A stretch of DNA of 64,000 bases from AC-37 sp036386455 (GTDB lineage: Bacteria > Actinomycetota > Thermoleophilia > Solirubrobacterales > Thermoleophilaceae), in the NCBI GenBank assembly GCA_036386455.1, contig DASVVS010000119.1, positions 55,025 through 119,024 on the forward strand, written 5' to 3'. A program made the position numbers and the translations under genes. Positions within the stretch are counted from its first letter, which is position 1. Each line of letters starts with the position of its first letter. Below the pieces are notes generated by a model. It saw nothing but the letters and a program-made list of their open reading frames with translations, made no database searches and had not been told where the DNA came from. This document shows positions 1-9,008 of this stretch, one piece after another.

Positions 1-9
1 TCGACTACC

Positions 10-1614
10 TTGCCGTCCGTGAACGCGCGGACCGCGACCCTCGTCGGAATCCTGCTCGCGCTCGTCCTGCCCGCGGCCGCCCTCGGCCACGCCGAGCGCG
101 CCACGTTCTTCCCCGACCACACGCTCAGCGCCCTGCCCAAGTACCGCACGACCGGGCCGGCGCGCGTCGTGTGCAAGCCGGACTCGGCCAAGCGGATCCG
201 CAAGATCTTCTCCGGGAGCAAGGAGCGCGAGCGGCTGCGCCAGATGAAGAGCTGCCGCTACCGCCACATCCAGCAGGCGGTCGACGCCGCGAAGACGGGC
301 GACCGGATCCTGATCATGCCGGGCGTCTACCGCGAGGAGCCGAGCCGGAAGATCCCGGTCAAGGACCCGAAGTGCTCCGGCGAGCAGTTCTGGGAGATCT
401 CCGGCGACAACCACCAGGAGGACGGCCGCGTGCCGACCTTCGCGCACCAGGCCGTGTGCCCTAACGCGCGCAACCTGATCGCGATCATCGGCGACTCGCT
501 GGCCGACGACGATCGCCGCTGCGACCAGAAGTGCAACCTGCTCATGCACGGGATGGGCCGCAAGCCGGCCGACGTGGTGATCGAGAACGACCGGCTCAAG
601 CAGGACGTGATCCGCGCCGACCGCGCGGACGGCTTCCAGCTCCGCAACGTGCTCGTGGAGCAGGCGGGCTACAACGACATCGACGTGGTCGAGACGAACG
701 GCTTCCGGCTCACGCACCTCGTCGCGCGCTGGGCCAAGAACTACGGGATCCTCACGTTCGCCTCCGACAACGGGCTCTACTCGCACATCGACGCCTACGG
801 CAACGGCGACTCCGGGGTGTACCCGGGCTCCGGTCCCGAGGGCCACTGCAAGCGCTACGGCATCGAGGTCGAGCACGTGAACTCGCACGACAACGTGCTC
901 GGCCAGTCCGGCACCGCCGGCAACGGCACCTGGATCCACGACTCGAAGTTCCACCACAACGCCGCGGGCGTGTCCGCCGACTCGTTCGCCCCTGGCCACC
1001 CGGGCATGCCGCAGGACTGCTCGAAGTGGGAGGACAACGAGATCTACTCGAACAACTTCAACCCCTTCCAGGACGACAACGAGGCCTACTGCAACTCGAC
1101 GCCGTTCGACAAGCGCAAGAAGGACGTGGTCTGCCCGCAGTTCCTGGCGGTCGTCGGGACCGGGTTCATGCTCTACGGCGTGAACGACAACCTGGTCCGG
1201 AACAACAAGATCTACGACAACTGGCGCTCGGGGCTGCGGCTGTTCTGGGTTCCGTCCACGCTGCGCGGCGAGAACAACCCAGGCGAGCAGACCGACACCT
1301 CGAACGGCAACCGCACGCTCGCGAACTCGTTCGGGGTGGGGCCGGGAGGCGCGTCGATGCCGAACGGCAACGACGTCTACTGGGACGAGCAGGGGCGCGG
1401 CAACTGCTGGAGCGGCAACGCGGTCGCGGCCGGCAAGCAGCTCAAGTCCGACCCGCCGATCCTGCCCGACTGCGACACGCTCGAGTCGTTCGTGCCGGTC
1501 TCGCGGCCCGACAAGACCGCCGCCGACGCGCTGTGCGCCACCTGGAACCCGCGCACGAACACCGACCCGCCCGGCTGCGCGTGGTTCACCACGCCGCCCA
1601 AGCCACAGGGTTGA
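10..1614 (+). CDS. Secreted parallel beta-helix repeat protein
   Basis: An N-terminal signal peptide (hydrophobic run about residues 9-25, ending near ALGHA) is followed by a region starting around residue 80 that reads like a right-handed beta-helix: a short segment of the type HIQQAVDAAKTGDRILIMPG, then many Asn/Gly/Asp-rich rungs with recurring N-x-I-Y-x-N motifs. About a dozen Cys residues suggest disulfides in an exported protein. The family covers polysaccharide lyases, hydrolases and structural proteins; I see no residue set that fixes a substrate. The frame is open to the left edge, so the start may lie before the window; TTG at 10 and GTG at 19 are the available starts, and GTG gives the more compact signal peptide. 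The stop overlaps the next start. Confidence 0.7.
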   Translation: MPSVNARTATLVGILLALVLPAAALGHAERATFFPDHTLSALPKYRTTGPARVVCKPDSAKRIRKIFSGSKERERLRQMKSCRYRHIQQAVDAAKTGDRILIMPGVYREEPSRKIPVKDPKCSGEQFWEISGDNHQEDGRVPTFAHQAVCPNARNLIAIIGDSLADDDRRCDQKCNLLMHGMGRKPADVVIENDRLKQDVIRADRADGFQLRNVLVEQAGYNDIDVVETNGFRLTHLVARWAKNYGILTFASDNGLYSHIDAYGNGDSGVYPGSGPEGHCKRYGIEVEHVNSHDNVLGQSGTAGNGTWIHDSKFHHNAAGVSADSFAPGHPGMPQDCSKWEDNEIYSNNFNPFQDDNEAYCNSTPFDKRKKDVVCPQFLAVVGTGFMLYGVNDNLVRNNKIYDNWRSGLRLFWVPSTLRGENNPGEQTDTSNGNRTLANSFGVGPGGASMPNGNDVYWDEQGRGNCWSGNAVAAGKQLKSDPPILPDCDTLESFVPVSRPDKTAADALCATWNPRTNTDPPGCAWFTTPPKPQG

Positions 1615-2051
1615 GGCGCGGCGCGGTCGCCGCGCTGCTAGCCGCGGCGGCGCTCGCGGGCTGCGGCGGCGACTCCGGGCCGTCCGTGGCGTGGGATGGA
1701 CAGCCGCAGGTGGCTCAGCACCCGGAGATCCCGGGCGACGTGCTGGTGACCGCGCGCGTGCGGAACGAGTCCGGCGGCGAGCTGCGGCTCGACGCGGCCG
1801 ACGTCCGGGTGGTCGGATCCGACGGACGGCCGATCAGGGCGGCGACGACCTTCGCCGCCGGCTACTCGCACTCGCTCTACCCGCCGCGCGACGCCCCGCG
1901 CGAGACGCCGCGGGCGGAGAGCGAGCGGCTCGGCGCCGCCGCGACGCTGGCGCCGGGCGAGACGGCGCCCCTCACCGTGGCCTGGCACCGCCCGCGCGCG
2001 GGGCGCGCGGTGCGGATCGAGGTGGGCGGCGAGGAGCTGCCGCTGCCGTAG
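1611..2051 (+). CDS. Small secreted lipoprotein, Ig-like fold
   Basis: The start is a TTG that overlaps the previous stop (TTGA), which points to translational coupling with the beta-helix gene. The first 18 residues form a lipoprotein signal: two Arg, an Ala/Leu-rich core and a lipobox LAGC with the acylated Cys at residue 18. The remaining 128 residues have alternating hydrophobic strands (DVLVTARVRNES, VAWHRPRAGRAVRIEVGG) resembling a small immunoglobulin-like or DUF4352-type beta sandwich. No catalytic motif is visible. It is probably anchored on the outer face of the membrane, perhaps acting with the secreted beta-helix protein. Function unknown. Confidence 0.6.
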   Translation: MRRGAVAALLAAAALAGCGGDSGPSVAWDGQPQVAQHPEIPGDVLVTARVRNESGGELRLDAADVRVVGSDGRPIRAATTFAAGYSHSLYPPRDAPRETPRAESERLGAAATLAPGETAPLTVAWHRPRAGRAVRIEVGGEELPLP

Positions 2052-2115
2052 GGCGCGGCGGGCCCCCGGCCGAAGCCGCAGGCGCTACGCGGACCCGGCC
2101 GAAAGTCGCGGGCCG

Positions 2116-2697
2116 CTACGCGGGCGCGCCCTCCTGCGCCCGCCTCTGCGCCAGCATCGCGTCGGCCGCCACGTAGCCCTCCTCGGCCAGCCGGCGCCCG
2201 GCGTCCACGTAGTCCTCCGGCTCGCTCGGCTGCCACGTCGCGAGGCCGTCCACGTAGCGGTTGAACATGCAGAACGCGGCCGCGATCAGCACGGTGTCGT
2301 GGATCTCCTTGTCGGTCGCGCCCTCGTCGCGCGCCCGCTGCACGTCCCGCTCGGTCACGTCCTTGCCTGAGCGCGCGACCCTTCCCGCGATCGCCAGGAG
2401 GGCCTTGAGCTTGGGGCTCACGTCCGCGGCCTCGGGATCGACCTTGACGGAGGCCACGAGGTCGTCGGCGCCGCCCATGTGGTGCGCGGCGGCCGCGCCG
2501 TGCGAGGACTGGCAGAACCAGCAGTCGTTCTGCGACGAGGTGTAGGTGGCGATCAGCTCGCGCTCGGCGCTCGTGAGCGTGTTCGGCCCGCGCAGCAGCA
2601 CCTCGGCGAGCTCGTTCATCGGCTTCGACGTCTCCGGGCTGAAAGCCATCGGGCCGAGGATCCCGGGCAGTCCCTCCGGCAGGGCGATGTGAGGCAT
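2116..2697 (-). CDS. AhpD-like/carboxymuconolactone decarboxylase family peroxidase-related protein
   Basis: The protein has 193 residues and the AhpD core: a Glu near residue 45-47, then Cys59-x2-Cys62-x3-His66 (CWFCQSSH), the redox pair and proton relay used by alkylhydroperoxidase D-type proteins. The helices around residues 90-160, with a stretch like DKEIHDTVLIAAAFCMFNRY, fit the all-alpha CMD fold and match the uncharacterised peroxidase-related branch. It probably reduces peroxides in the cytoplasm using a thiol donor. An AGGAGG Shine-Dalgarno sequence lies just upstream of the ATG at 2697. Two imperfect copies of a segment ending CTACGCGG (about 2070-2123) lie at its 3' end. Substrate and partner are unknown. 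Confidence 0.75.
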   Translation of the reverse strand: MPHIALPEGLPGILGPMAFSPETSKPMNELAEVLLRGPNTLTSAERELIATYTSSQNDCWFCQSSHGAAAAHHMGGADDLVASVKVDPEAADVSPKLKALLAIAGRVARSGKDVTERDVQRARDEGATDKEIHDTVLIAAAFCMFNRYVDGLATWQPSEPEDYVDAGRRLAEEGYVAADAMLAQRRAQEGAPA

Positions 2698-2761
2698 GGG
2701 CGAGTCCTCCTGTGGGTGGCGGGGGCGGCACCTTACCGGCGCGAGCCGGGCGGCCGCGGAC

Positions 2762-3529
2762 CTACGCGGCGGCCGCGTGCGCCGGCAGCGCCAGACCGCC
2801 CAGCATCAGCGCGCGCGGCGCCGAGCCGGCCATCCTCCGGGCCAGCGGCTCCGGCACGCCGAGGTCGATCGCAGCGGCCACGGCCGCGGTGAGCGACGGC
2901 GGCTTCCACGCGCCGTGAGCGTCGGAGGCGAGCACCACCGGGTGGCGGCGTGCGAGCTGCGCGCCCGCGTCGCGCGCAGGGCCGCCGTGGCGGCCGAGCA
3001 GCGACGAGGCGTTCACCTGCAGCACGGCGCCGGCTGCCAGCTCGCGCCGCAGCCCGGGTCCATCGAGCACTCCGAGCGCGCGCTCCGGGTGGGCGAGCAC
3101 GGTGGCGAAGCCGCGGTCGCGCAGCTCCTCGGTGGCCGCGGCGAACCCTTCGTCGAGGCCGGCGAACGGCGACTCCACGAGCAGCCAGCGCGCGCCCGGC
3201 GGTCCGTGGGCGATCGAATCGAGCTCGTGCTGGTCGAGCCGGCCGACCATGTCGTGCCCCAGCTCCGCGCCGACCCGCAGCTCGACGGGGATGCCCGCCG
3301 CATCGATCTCGGCCTGCAGATCGGCCACGCGGCCGGGCAGGTCGTCCACGCGCGTGTGGAAGTCGGAGCGCACGTGCGGCGTCGCGACGATCGTGCCGGT
3401 GCCGTCGGCGCGGGCGCGCTCCGCCAGCTCCAGGCTCTCGCCGAGCGTCGCCGGACCGTCGTCGATCCCCGGCAGGATGTGGAAGTGGATCTCGGTGCGG
3501 GGCCGCTGCCCCGCGAGTGTGGCGTCCAT
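2762..3529 (-). CDS. PHP-domain protein tyrosine phosphatase, CpsB/YwqE type
   Basis: Residues 13-25 read EIHFHILPGIDDG, the metal-binding signature of CpsB/YwqE bacterial Mn-dependent tyrosine phosphatases, a PHP-fold group. Further metal ligands follow in order: TPHVRSD near 50, GAELGHD near 88, LAHPER near 145 and SDAHG near 202. Length (255 residues) is normal for the family. Such enzymes usually dephosphorylate a capsule or exopolysaccharide tyrosine kinase, but no kinase or polysaccharide gene lies in this window, so the target is unknown. It lies just upstream of, and divergent from, the SixA-Ppk1 operon, with about 140 bases between them. Confidence 0.75.
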   Translation of the reverse strand: MDATLAGQRPRTEIHFHILPGIDDGPATLGESLELAERARADGTGTIVATPHVRSDFHTRVDDLPGRVADLQAEIDAAGIPVELRVGAELGHDMVGRLDQHELDSIAHGPPGARWLLVESPFAGLDEGFAAATEELRDRGFATVLAHPERALGVLDGPGLRRELAAGAVLQVNASSLLGRHGGPARDAGAQLARRHPVVLASDAHGAWKPPSLTAAVAAAIDLGVPEPLARRMAGSAPRALMLGGLALPAHAAAA

Positions 3530-3670
3530 CGGTGTACGCCGTCCTTTCTCTCGTCTTTGTCGAGATCAGGTTCGGCCATCGGCGGGCCGATCGCGTTAAA
3601 AGGCTGTGACCGGCGCCGCCGGCCCGGTCAGCGCTCCAGGCCACCGCCGCTCGGCGGTACAGTCCGAGCG

Positions 3671-4114
3671 ATGATCTGGCTGCTTCGCCACGGCGAGGCC
3701 GCGGACGGGTCCCCGGACGCGGAGCGTCCTCTGACCGAGAAGGGGGAGCGCCAGTCGCGCGCCGCGGGCGCCGCGCTCAAGGCGCTCGGCGTGGAGCTGG
3801 CCGTCTGCCTCACGAGCCCGAAGGTCCGCGCCTACGACACGGCCAGGCTCGCGTGCGAGCCGCTCGGCGCCGAGCCGTCTCACGAGCCCAAGCTGGCCGG
3901 CGGCCCGTTCGACGCCGAGCAGCTGGCGGCCGGCCTCGAGGACGGCGATGTGCTGCTCGTGGGCCACGACCCGGACTTCTCGATGGCCGTCCACTCGCTG
4001 ACCGGCGCGCAGGTGCGCATGAAGAAGGGTGGGCTCGCGGGGGTCGAGAGGGGCGAGCTGAAGGTGCTCCTGCGGCCCCGCGAGATCGCGGCCATCGCGG
4101 ACGGGTCCGCCTGA
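3671..4114 (+). CDS. sixA: SixA-type phosphohistidine phosphatase (histidine phosphatase superfamily)
   Basis: The N-terminus carries the RHG motif (Arg6-His7-Gly8), whose His is the phospho-acceptor in the histidine phosphatase superfamily; the second catalytic His is in VGHDPDFS. At 147 residues it has the short SixA size, lacking the insertions of phosphoglycerate mutase. SixA removes phosphate from phosphohistidine on proteins; the target here is not known. ATG at 3671 is preceded by TACAGT at 3658-3663, a plausible -10 box only 7 bases away, so the message may be leaderless. The stop overlaps the next ATG by one base (TGATG), starting a coupled SixA-CHAD-CHAD-Ppk1 operon that ties it to polyphosphate biology. 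Confidence 0.82.
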   Translation: MIWLLRHGEAADGSPDAERPLTEKGERQSRAAGAALKALGVELAVCLTSPKVRAYDTARLACEPLGAEPSHEPKLAGGPFDAEQLAAGLEDGDVLLVGHDPDFSMAVHSLTGAQVRMKKGGLAGVERGELKVLLRPREIAAIADGSA

Positions 4115-4599
4115 TGGCGCGTGCCCGCGCGGTGCCCGGCTTCGCGGAGTCGGCGAGCTTCCGCGAGGCGGCCGTGCGCGTGGTCGCGATGCGCACCGAG
4201 GAGGTCTTCGAGCACGCGGACCACGTGCTGGACACCTCCGACATCGAGCGCGTGCACGACATGCGAGTGGCCACACGCCGGCTCCGCGCGGCCCTGGAGA
4301 TCTTCGCCACCTGCTTCCCGAAGGCGGAGCACCGCAAGGTGCTGAAGGAGGTCAAGCGCCTGGCCGACGCTCTCGGCGAGCGGCGCGACCCGGACGTGGC
4401 CATCGAGGCGTTCGCCCGCGTGCGCGACGCCCTGCCGCCCGGCGACAGCACAGGAGTGGATGCGCTGATCGACGAGCTGCGCGAGCGGCAGGGGCGCGGC
4501 AACGAGGCGCTTGCCGCGGCGATCGAGCGCGCTCGCGCGCGCGGGCTGCACGAGCGCCTGCTGGCGCTGACCGCCGCGGCGGAGGCGCCCGCCCCGTGA
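4114..4599 (+). CDS. CHAD domain protein, N-terminal half (split CHAD, part 1)
   Basis: This 161-residue protein contains only the first half of a CHAD domain: the conserved helix reads RVHDMRVATRRLRAALEIF, with the His and basic residues that face the polyphosphate-binding pore. A CHAD domain is normally one chain of roughly 200-300 residues with a two-fold repeated helical bundle; the second half is encoded by the next gene. The ATG overlaps the SixA stop and the gene ends in GTGA, the GTG being the start of the partner. The two halves probably assemble into one CHAD unit that binds polyphosphate near Ppk1. An ancestral frameshift or a sequencing error is an alternative, but the tidy stop/start overlap argues for real coupled genes. 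Confidence 0.78.
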   Translation: MARARAVPGFAESASFREAAVRVVAMRTEEVFEHADHVLDTSDIERVHDMRVATRRLRAALEIFATCFPKAEHRKVLKEVKRLADALGERRDPDVAIEAFARVRDALPPGDSTGVDALIDELRERQGRGNEALAAAIERARARGLHERLLALTAAAEAPAP

Positions 4600-5138
4600 A
4601 GGCGCGCAGGGTCAAGGGCCTCGATCCCGACATGCCGCTCGACGCGGCGCTCGGGCGGATCGCCGCCACGCGGCTCGGCGAGGTGCACTCGTTCGAGCAC
4701 GCCGTGCACGACCCCGGCGCGGTCGAGGAGCTGCACGACATGCGCATCGCGGCCAAGCGCCTGCGCTACGTGCTGGAGATGAGCGAGCCGGTGCTGGGCG
4801 CTCAGGCGGTCAGGGGCGCCAAGCAGGCCAAGAAGCTCCAGGACCTGCTCGGCGAGATACACGACTGCGACGAGCACCTGCCGCTGGTCGAGGCCCACCT
4901 CGAGCGCCTGCGCGCCGAGGATGCCGCCGCGGTCCAGGCCGGAGCCGCGCGCGCCGCCGCCGATCTCGACCCGGCCGCCGTGCGCGAGGCGCCCAACCGG
5001 GACCACTACGCCGGCCTCGAGGCGCTCGCCACGTACCTTCGCGCCCGCCGCGCCGTGCTCTACCGGCGCTTCGTGCACGACTGGGCCCGGCTCGAGAAGG
5101 CCGGATTCCGGGAGTCGCTCAACGGGCAGGTGGACTAG
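4596..5138 (+). CDS. CHAD domain protein, C-terminal half (split CHAD, part 2)
   Basis: The protein has 180 residues. Its key helix, ELHDMRIAAKRLRYVLEM, matches the second conserved helix of CHAD domains, whose usual form is L-H-x-L-R-I-x-x-K-R-L-R-Y. It also holds GLLGEIHD-type sequence (DLLGEIHDCDEHLP) and a basic C-terminal helix (YLRARRAVLYRRFVHDW), as in the C-terminal bundle of full-length CHAD proteins. The GTG start overlaps the preceding stop by four bases and its own stop directly abuts the ppk1 GTG. CHAD proteins bind inorganic polyphosphate and localise to polyphosphate granules; I infer the same role for the pair. Confidence 0.78.
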   Translation: MKARRVKGLDPDMPLDAALGRIAATRLGEVHSFEHAVHDPGAVEELHDMRIAAKRLRYVLEMSEPVLGAQAVRGAKQAKKLQDLLGEIHDCDEHLPLVEAHLERLRAEDAAAVQAGAARAAADLDPAAVREAPNRDHYAGLEALATYLRARRAVLYRRFVHDWARLEKAGFRESLNGQVD

Positions 5139-7256
5139 GTGGAGCCGACCCAGGCAGCCCGGCGCGAACGCGAGAAGCAGTCCGGCGGCGCGCCCGACCT
5201 GAAGGACCCGGCGCTCTACGAGAACCGCGAGCTCTCCTGGCTCGACTTCAACGAGCGGGTGCTCCAGCTCGCCGAGGACGAGAGCATGCCGCTGCTCGAG
5301 CGCGCGAAGTTCCTCGCGATCTACCAGTCGAACCTCGACGAGTTCTTCATGGTGCGCGTGGCGGGGGTGCACGACCAGGTGGACGCGGGCATCGACACGC
5401 CGGGCAGCGACGGCCTCACCCCCACCGAGACGATCGACTGCGTCGCCGCGCGCGTGGCCGAGCTCGACCGCCGCCACCAGGAGCAGTGGGTCGAGACGGT
5501 GCTGCCGGAGCTCGCCGAGCACGGGATCCGCGTCATCACCTGCGAGGCGTGCGAGGACGAGGAGCTCGAGGCGCTGGACAGGGTCTTCCGCGACCAGATC
5601 TTCCCCGCGCTCACGCCGCTCGGCGTGGGTCCCGGCCGCCCGTTCCCGTACATCTCGAACCTCTCGCTCAGCCTGGCGATCTGGCTGCGCGACCCGGTGA
5701 CCGAGGTCGAGACGTTCGCGCGCGTGAAGGTGCCGAAGGAGGTGCTGCCGCGCTTCGTGCCGATCGCCGACGGCGTCTACGTGCCGCTCGAGCACGCGAT
5801 CGCGCGCCATCTCGGCCAGCTCTTCCCGGGCATGGAGATCCTGAGCCAGGACGTGTTCCGCGTGGCGCGCGACGCGGACTTCACGGTTTCCGACGAGGCC
5901 GACGACCTGCTCGAGGCGGTCGAGCAGGAGCTGCGCCAGCGGCGCTTCGGCGAGGTCGTGCGGCTGGAGGTCGGCTCGACGATGGAGGACCACCTGCGCG
6001 AGAAGCTCATCGCATGGCTGAACGTGGAGGAGCGGCAGGTCTACGACATCGACGGGATGCTCGACCTGACCGACCTGTGGGAGCTGTACGGCGCCGAGGG
6101 CCACCACGACCTGCGCGACGCGCCGCACTCGGCGGTCACGCCGCCGGCGTTCGCGCCGGGGGAGGACGGGCGCGCCGACGTCCTGGGGGCGATGCGCCAG
6201 GGCGACCTGCTCGTCCACCAGCCGTACGAGTCGTTCTCGGCGAGCGTGGTCCGCTTCGTGGAGCAGGCGGTGGAGGACCCGGACGTGATGGCGATCAAGC
6301 TGACCGTCTACCGCACCGACGACGAGTCGTCGCTGATCCCGGCGCTGATCCGCGCGGCCGAGCGCGGCAAGCAGGCGGTCTGCATGCTGGAGCTGAAGGC
6401 GCGCTTCGACGAGCGCCGCAACATCGTCTGGGCGCGCGCGCTGGAGGAGGCGGGTGCGCACGTGGTGCACGGCGTGCCGGGTCTGAAGACGCACGCGAAG
6501 GCGCTGCTGGTGGTGCGCCGCGAGGGCGACGGCGTGCGCAACTACGTGCACGTCGGGACCGGCAACTACAACGCCAAGACCGCCCGCCTGTACGAGGACT
6601 TCGGGCTGTTCACGACCGACCGCGACCTGACGGCCGACGTCGCCGACCTGTTCAACTCGCTGACCGGCTACGCGCGGCCGCAGGAGTTCCGCAAGGCGCT
6701 CGTCTCGCCCCAGCACCTGCGCGAGGGGATCATCGAGGAGATCGACCGCACGATCGAGGCGGCCGAGGCCGGCGAGAGCGCGCGGATCGTGATGAAGATG
6801 AACTCGCTCGTGGACGCCGCCTGCATCCGCGCGCTCTACCGCGCCTCGCAGGCCGGCGTGCAGGTGGACCTGAACGTGCGCGGGATCTGCCGCCTGCGGC
6901 CGGGCGTGGAGGGCGTGAGCGACAACATCCGCGTGGTCTCGATCGTCGGCCGCTTCCTCGAGCACTCGCGGATCTACGCCTTCCACCGCGGCGACGAGAG
7001 CCGGCACTTCATCGGGTCGGCCGACCTGATGCCGCGCAACCTCGACAGCCGGGTGGAGCTGGTCGTGCCGGTCGAGGCGCCCGAGCTCCAGGCCGAGCTC
7101 GAGGACACGCTGGAGCGCTGCTTCGCCGACGACACGTTCGCTTGGGTGCTGGAGGCGAATGGCGATTGGCGCCGTTGCACACGCGGCGAGCGCAGCGTGC
7201 ACGCAGAGCTGGTCGAACGCGCCCAGGAGCGCTCGACTGGCGCGCCGGACGCCTGA
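5139..7256 (+). CDS. ppk1: Polyphosphate kinase 1
   Basis: The 705-residue protein has all four Ppk1 regions: an N-terminal helical domain with NRELSWLDFNERVL at about residue 29, a head domain, and two PLD-like catalytic domains. The phosphohistidine is His452 in GLKTHAK, followed by the VGTGNYN motif. A second PLD-like half contains GRFLEHSRIYAF and FIGSADLMPRNLD. It transfers the gamma phosphate of ATP to a growing polyphosphate chain, reversibly. GTG at 5139 directly follows the CHAD stop with no gap, so it is the last gene of the SixA/CHAD/CHAD/ppk1 operon. About 50 N-terminal bases encode a charged extension before the conserved core. Confidence 0.95.
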   Translation: MEPTQAARREREKQSGGAPDLKDPALYENRELSWLDFNERVLQLAEDESMPLLERAKFLAIYQSNLDEFFMVRVAGVHDQVDAGIDTPGSDGLTPTETIDCVAARVAELDRRHQEQWVETVLPELAEHGIRVITCEACEDEELEALDRVFRDQIFPALTPLGVGPGRPFPYISNLSLSLAIWLRDPVTEVETFARVKVPKEVLPRFVPIADGVYVPLEHAIARHLGQLFPGMEILSQDVFRVARDADFTVSDEADDLLEAVEQELRQRRFGEVVRLEVGSTMEDHLREKLIAWLNVEERQVYDIDGMLDLTDLWELYGAEGHHDLRDAPHSAVTPPAFAPGEDGRADVLGAMRQGDLLVHQPYESFSASVVRFVEQAVEDPDVMAIKLTVYRTDDESSLIPALIRAAERGKQAVCMLELKARFDERRNIVWARALEEAGAHVVHGVPGLKTHAKALLVVRREGDGVRNYVHVGTGNYNAKTARLYEDFGLFTTDRDLTADVADLFNSLTGYARPQEFRKALVSPQHLREGIIEEIDRTIEAAEAGESARIVMKMNSLVDAACIRALYRASQAGVQVDLNVRGICRLRPGVEGVSDNIRVVSIVGRFLEHSRIYAFHRGDESRHFIGSADLMPRNLDSRVELVVPVEAPELQAELEDTLERCFADDTFAWVLEANGDWRRCTRGERSVHAELVERAQERSTGAPDA

Positions 7257-7310
7257 TTCAAACGCCACCTGGACGGATGTACGTAGCGCGAGGCGGACGG
7301 AGCACCGATA

Positions 7311-9008
7311 GTGGCTGCAGGCATGCTTCCCTCCTTCAGAGAGCGGCTGGGCTTCGGCGACCCGTCCTTCCCGGCCGAGGGCTGCGCGGAGCGCGGCATG
7401 ATGGCCCGCTCGCTCATGTACCTGTTCGCGGTCGGCGGAGCGATCACGGCCGCGTCGCTGTTCTTCTCGCCGGACGACGCCGAGCAGGCTCGGATCGCGA
7501 TCACCGCCGCGGCCGCCTTCGCGCTCGCGATCGCCCTGTTCGTGGTCTACGACCGGCTTCCGCTCTGGGGCTTCCAGGCCTTCCTCGTGGCGGGCACGGT
7601 GCTGATCGAGTGGGCCGTCTACTCGAGCAGCGAGACGACCAGCCCGTACGCGATGTTCTACTTCTGGATCGCGATCTACGCGTTCTACTTCCTCAGCCGG
7701 CCGCGGGCGCTCGTGCAGATGGGCCTCATCGCGCTGGCGTACTCGGCCACGCTGATCGTGCGCGAGGACCTGGCCACGACGCCGGTCATCAACTGGGTGG
7801 TCGTGACCTTCACGCTGGTCGTCTCGGGCGCGCTGATCGGGATGCAGCGCAACCACGTGGACCGGCTGATCGCGCGGCTCTCCGACGCGGCGCGGACCGA
7901 CAGCCTCACCAGCCTGCTCAACAGGCGCGGGTTCGAGGAGCTGTTCGAGACCGAGCTGGAGCGGGCGCGCCGCAGCGGCCGGCCGCTCAGCGTCATCGTC
8001 GGTGACCTGGACGCTTTCAAGGCGGTCAACGACCGCTACGGCCACGCCGCCGGCGACCGCGCGCTCGAGCGGCTGAGCGAGATCATGCGCACGGTCAAGC
8101 GGCGGATCGACACCGCGGCGCGGATCGGCGGCGAGGAGTTCGCCGTGATCGCGCCGGACACCGATCACCACGCGGCCTACATCCTCGCCGAGCGCCTGCG
8201 GCGCGAGGTGCGCGACACCTTCAAGTCCGAGCCGTTCCACCTGACGATCTCGCTGGGCATCGCGACCTTCCCGCGCCACGGCGGCACGGCGGAGACGCTG
8301 ATCGGCGGCGCGGACGAGGCCCTCTACGCGGCGAAGAAGCTCGGCCGCGACCGGACCGTGGTCTACAACCCGGAGCTGGCGGAGTCGCTGCTGGCGGCCA
8401 CCGGTCAGCCGGCGCCGCGCGCCGAGCGCCACAGCAGCACCGTCCTGGCGCTCGCGGAGGTAATCGACATGCGCGACCAGGGCACCGCCGCTCACTCCGA
8501 GACGGTGGGGCGCCTCGCGGGCGCGATCGCGCGTGAGCTGGGCCTGGGCGCCGATCTCGTGGAGCGGGTGCGCTTCGGCGGGATCGTGCACGACGTCGGC
8601 AAGGTCGGGATCCCCGACTCGGTGCTGCGCAAGCCCGGCTGGCTCACCGAGGAGGACTGGATCGAGATGCGCCGCCACCCCGAGATCGGCGCGCGGATCC
8701 TGCGCGGGGCGAGCCTCGAGGACATCGGCGAGTGGGTGCTGGCCCACCACGAGCGCCCCGACGGGCAGGGCTACCCGCACGGCCTGAGCGGCAACGACAT
8801 CCCGCTCGAGGCGCGCATCCTCGCGGTGGCCGACGCCTACGAGGCGATGACGAGCGACCGGGTCTACCGCCCGGCGCTGGGGGCCGCCGCCGCTCGCGAC
8901 GAGCTGCTGCGCTGCGCCGGAACGCAGTTCGACGGCCGCGTGGTGGACGCTTTCCTGACGGTGCTCGACCGCGAGGACGCGGTGCGCGAAGTGCCGGTCG
9001 CGGGCTAG
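7311..9008 (+). CDS. Membrane-bound GGDEF + HD-GYP c-di-GMP turnover protein
   Basis: Roughly residues 30-180 form about six hydrophobic segments. A GGDEF domain follows with the active motif G273-G-E-E-F277, and an RxxD inhibitory site (R264-D267) exactly five residues before it, so product feedback on diguanylate cyclase activity is expected. A linker leads to an HD-GYP domain with His427-Asp in HDVGKVGIPD and the diagnostic HHERPDGQGYP, the c-di-GMP phosphodiesterase signature. Both enzymatic halves look intact, so the protein could make and degrade c-di-GMP depending on the membrane signal. It follows ppk1 by 54 bases on the same strand. GTG at 7311 is the best start before the first membrane segment. 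Confidence 0.88.
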   Translation: MAAGMLPSFRERLGFGDPSFPAEGCAERGMMARSLMYLFAVGGAITAASLFFSPDDAEQARIAITAAAAFALAIALFVVYDRLPLWGFQAFLVAGTVLIEWAVYSSSETTSPYAMFYFWIAIYAFYFLSRPRALVQMGLIALAYSATLIVREDLATTPVINWVVVTFTLVVSGALIGMQRNHVDRLIARLSDAARTDSLTSLLNRRGFEELFETELERARRSGRPLSVIVGDLDAFKAVNDRYGHAAGDRALERLSEIMRTVKRRIDTAARIGGEEFAVIAPDTDHHAAYILAERLRREVRDTFKSEPFHLTISLGIATFPRHGGTAETLIGGADEALYAAKKLGRDRTVVYNPELAESLLAATGQPAPRAERHSSTVLALAEVIDMRDQGTAAHSETVGRLAGAIARELGLGADLVERVRFGGIVHDVGKVGIPDSVLRKPGWLTEEDWIEMRRHPEIGARILRGASLEDIGEWVLAHHERPDGQGYPHGLSGNDIPLEARILAVADAYEAMTSDRVYRPALGAAAARDELLRCAGTQFDGRVVDAFLTVLDREDAVREVPVAG

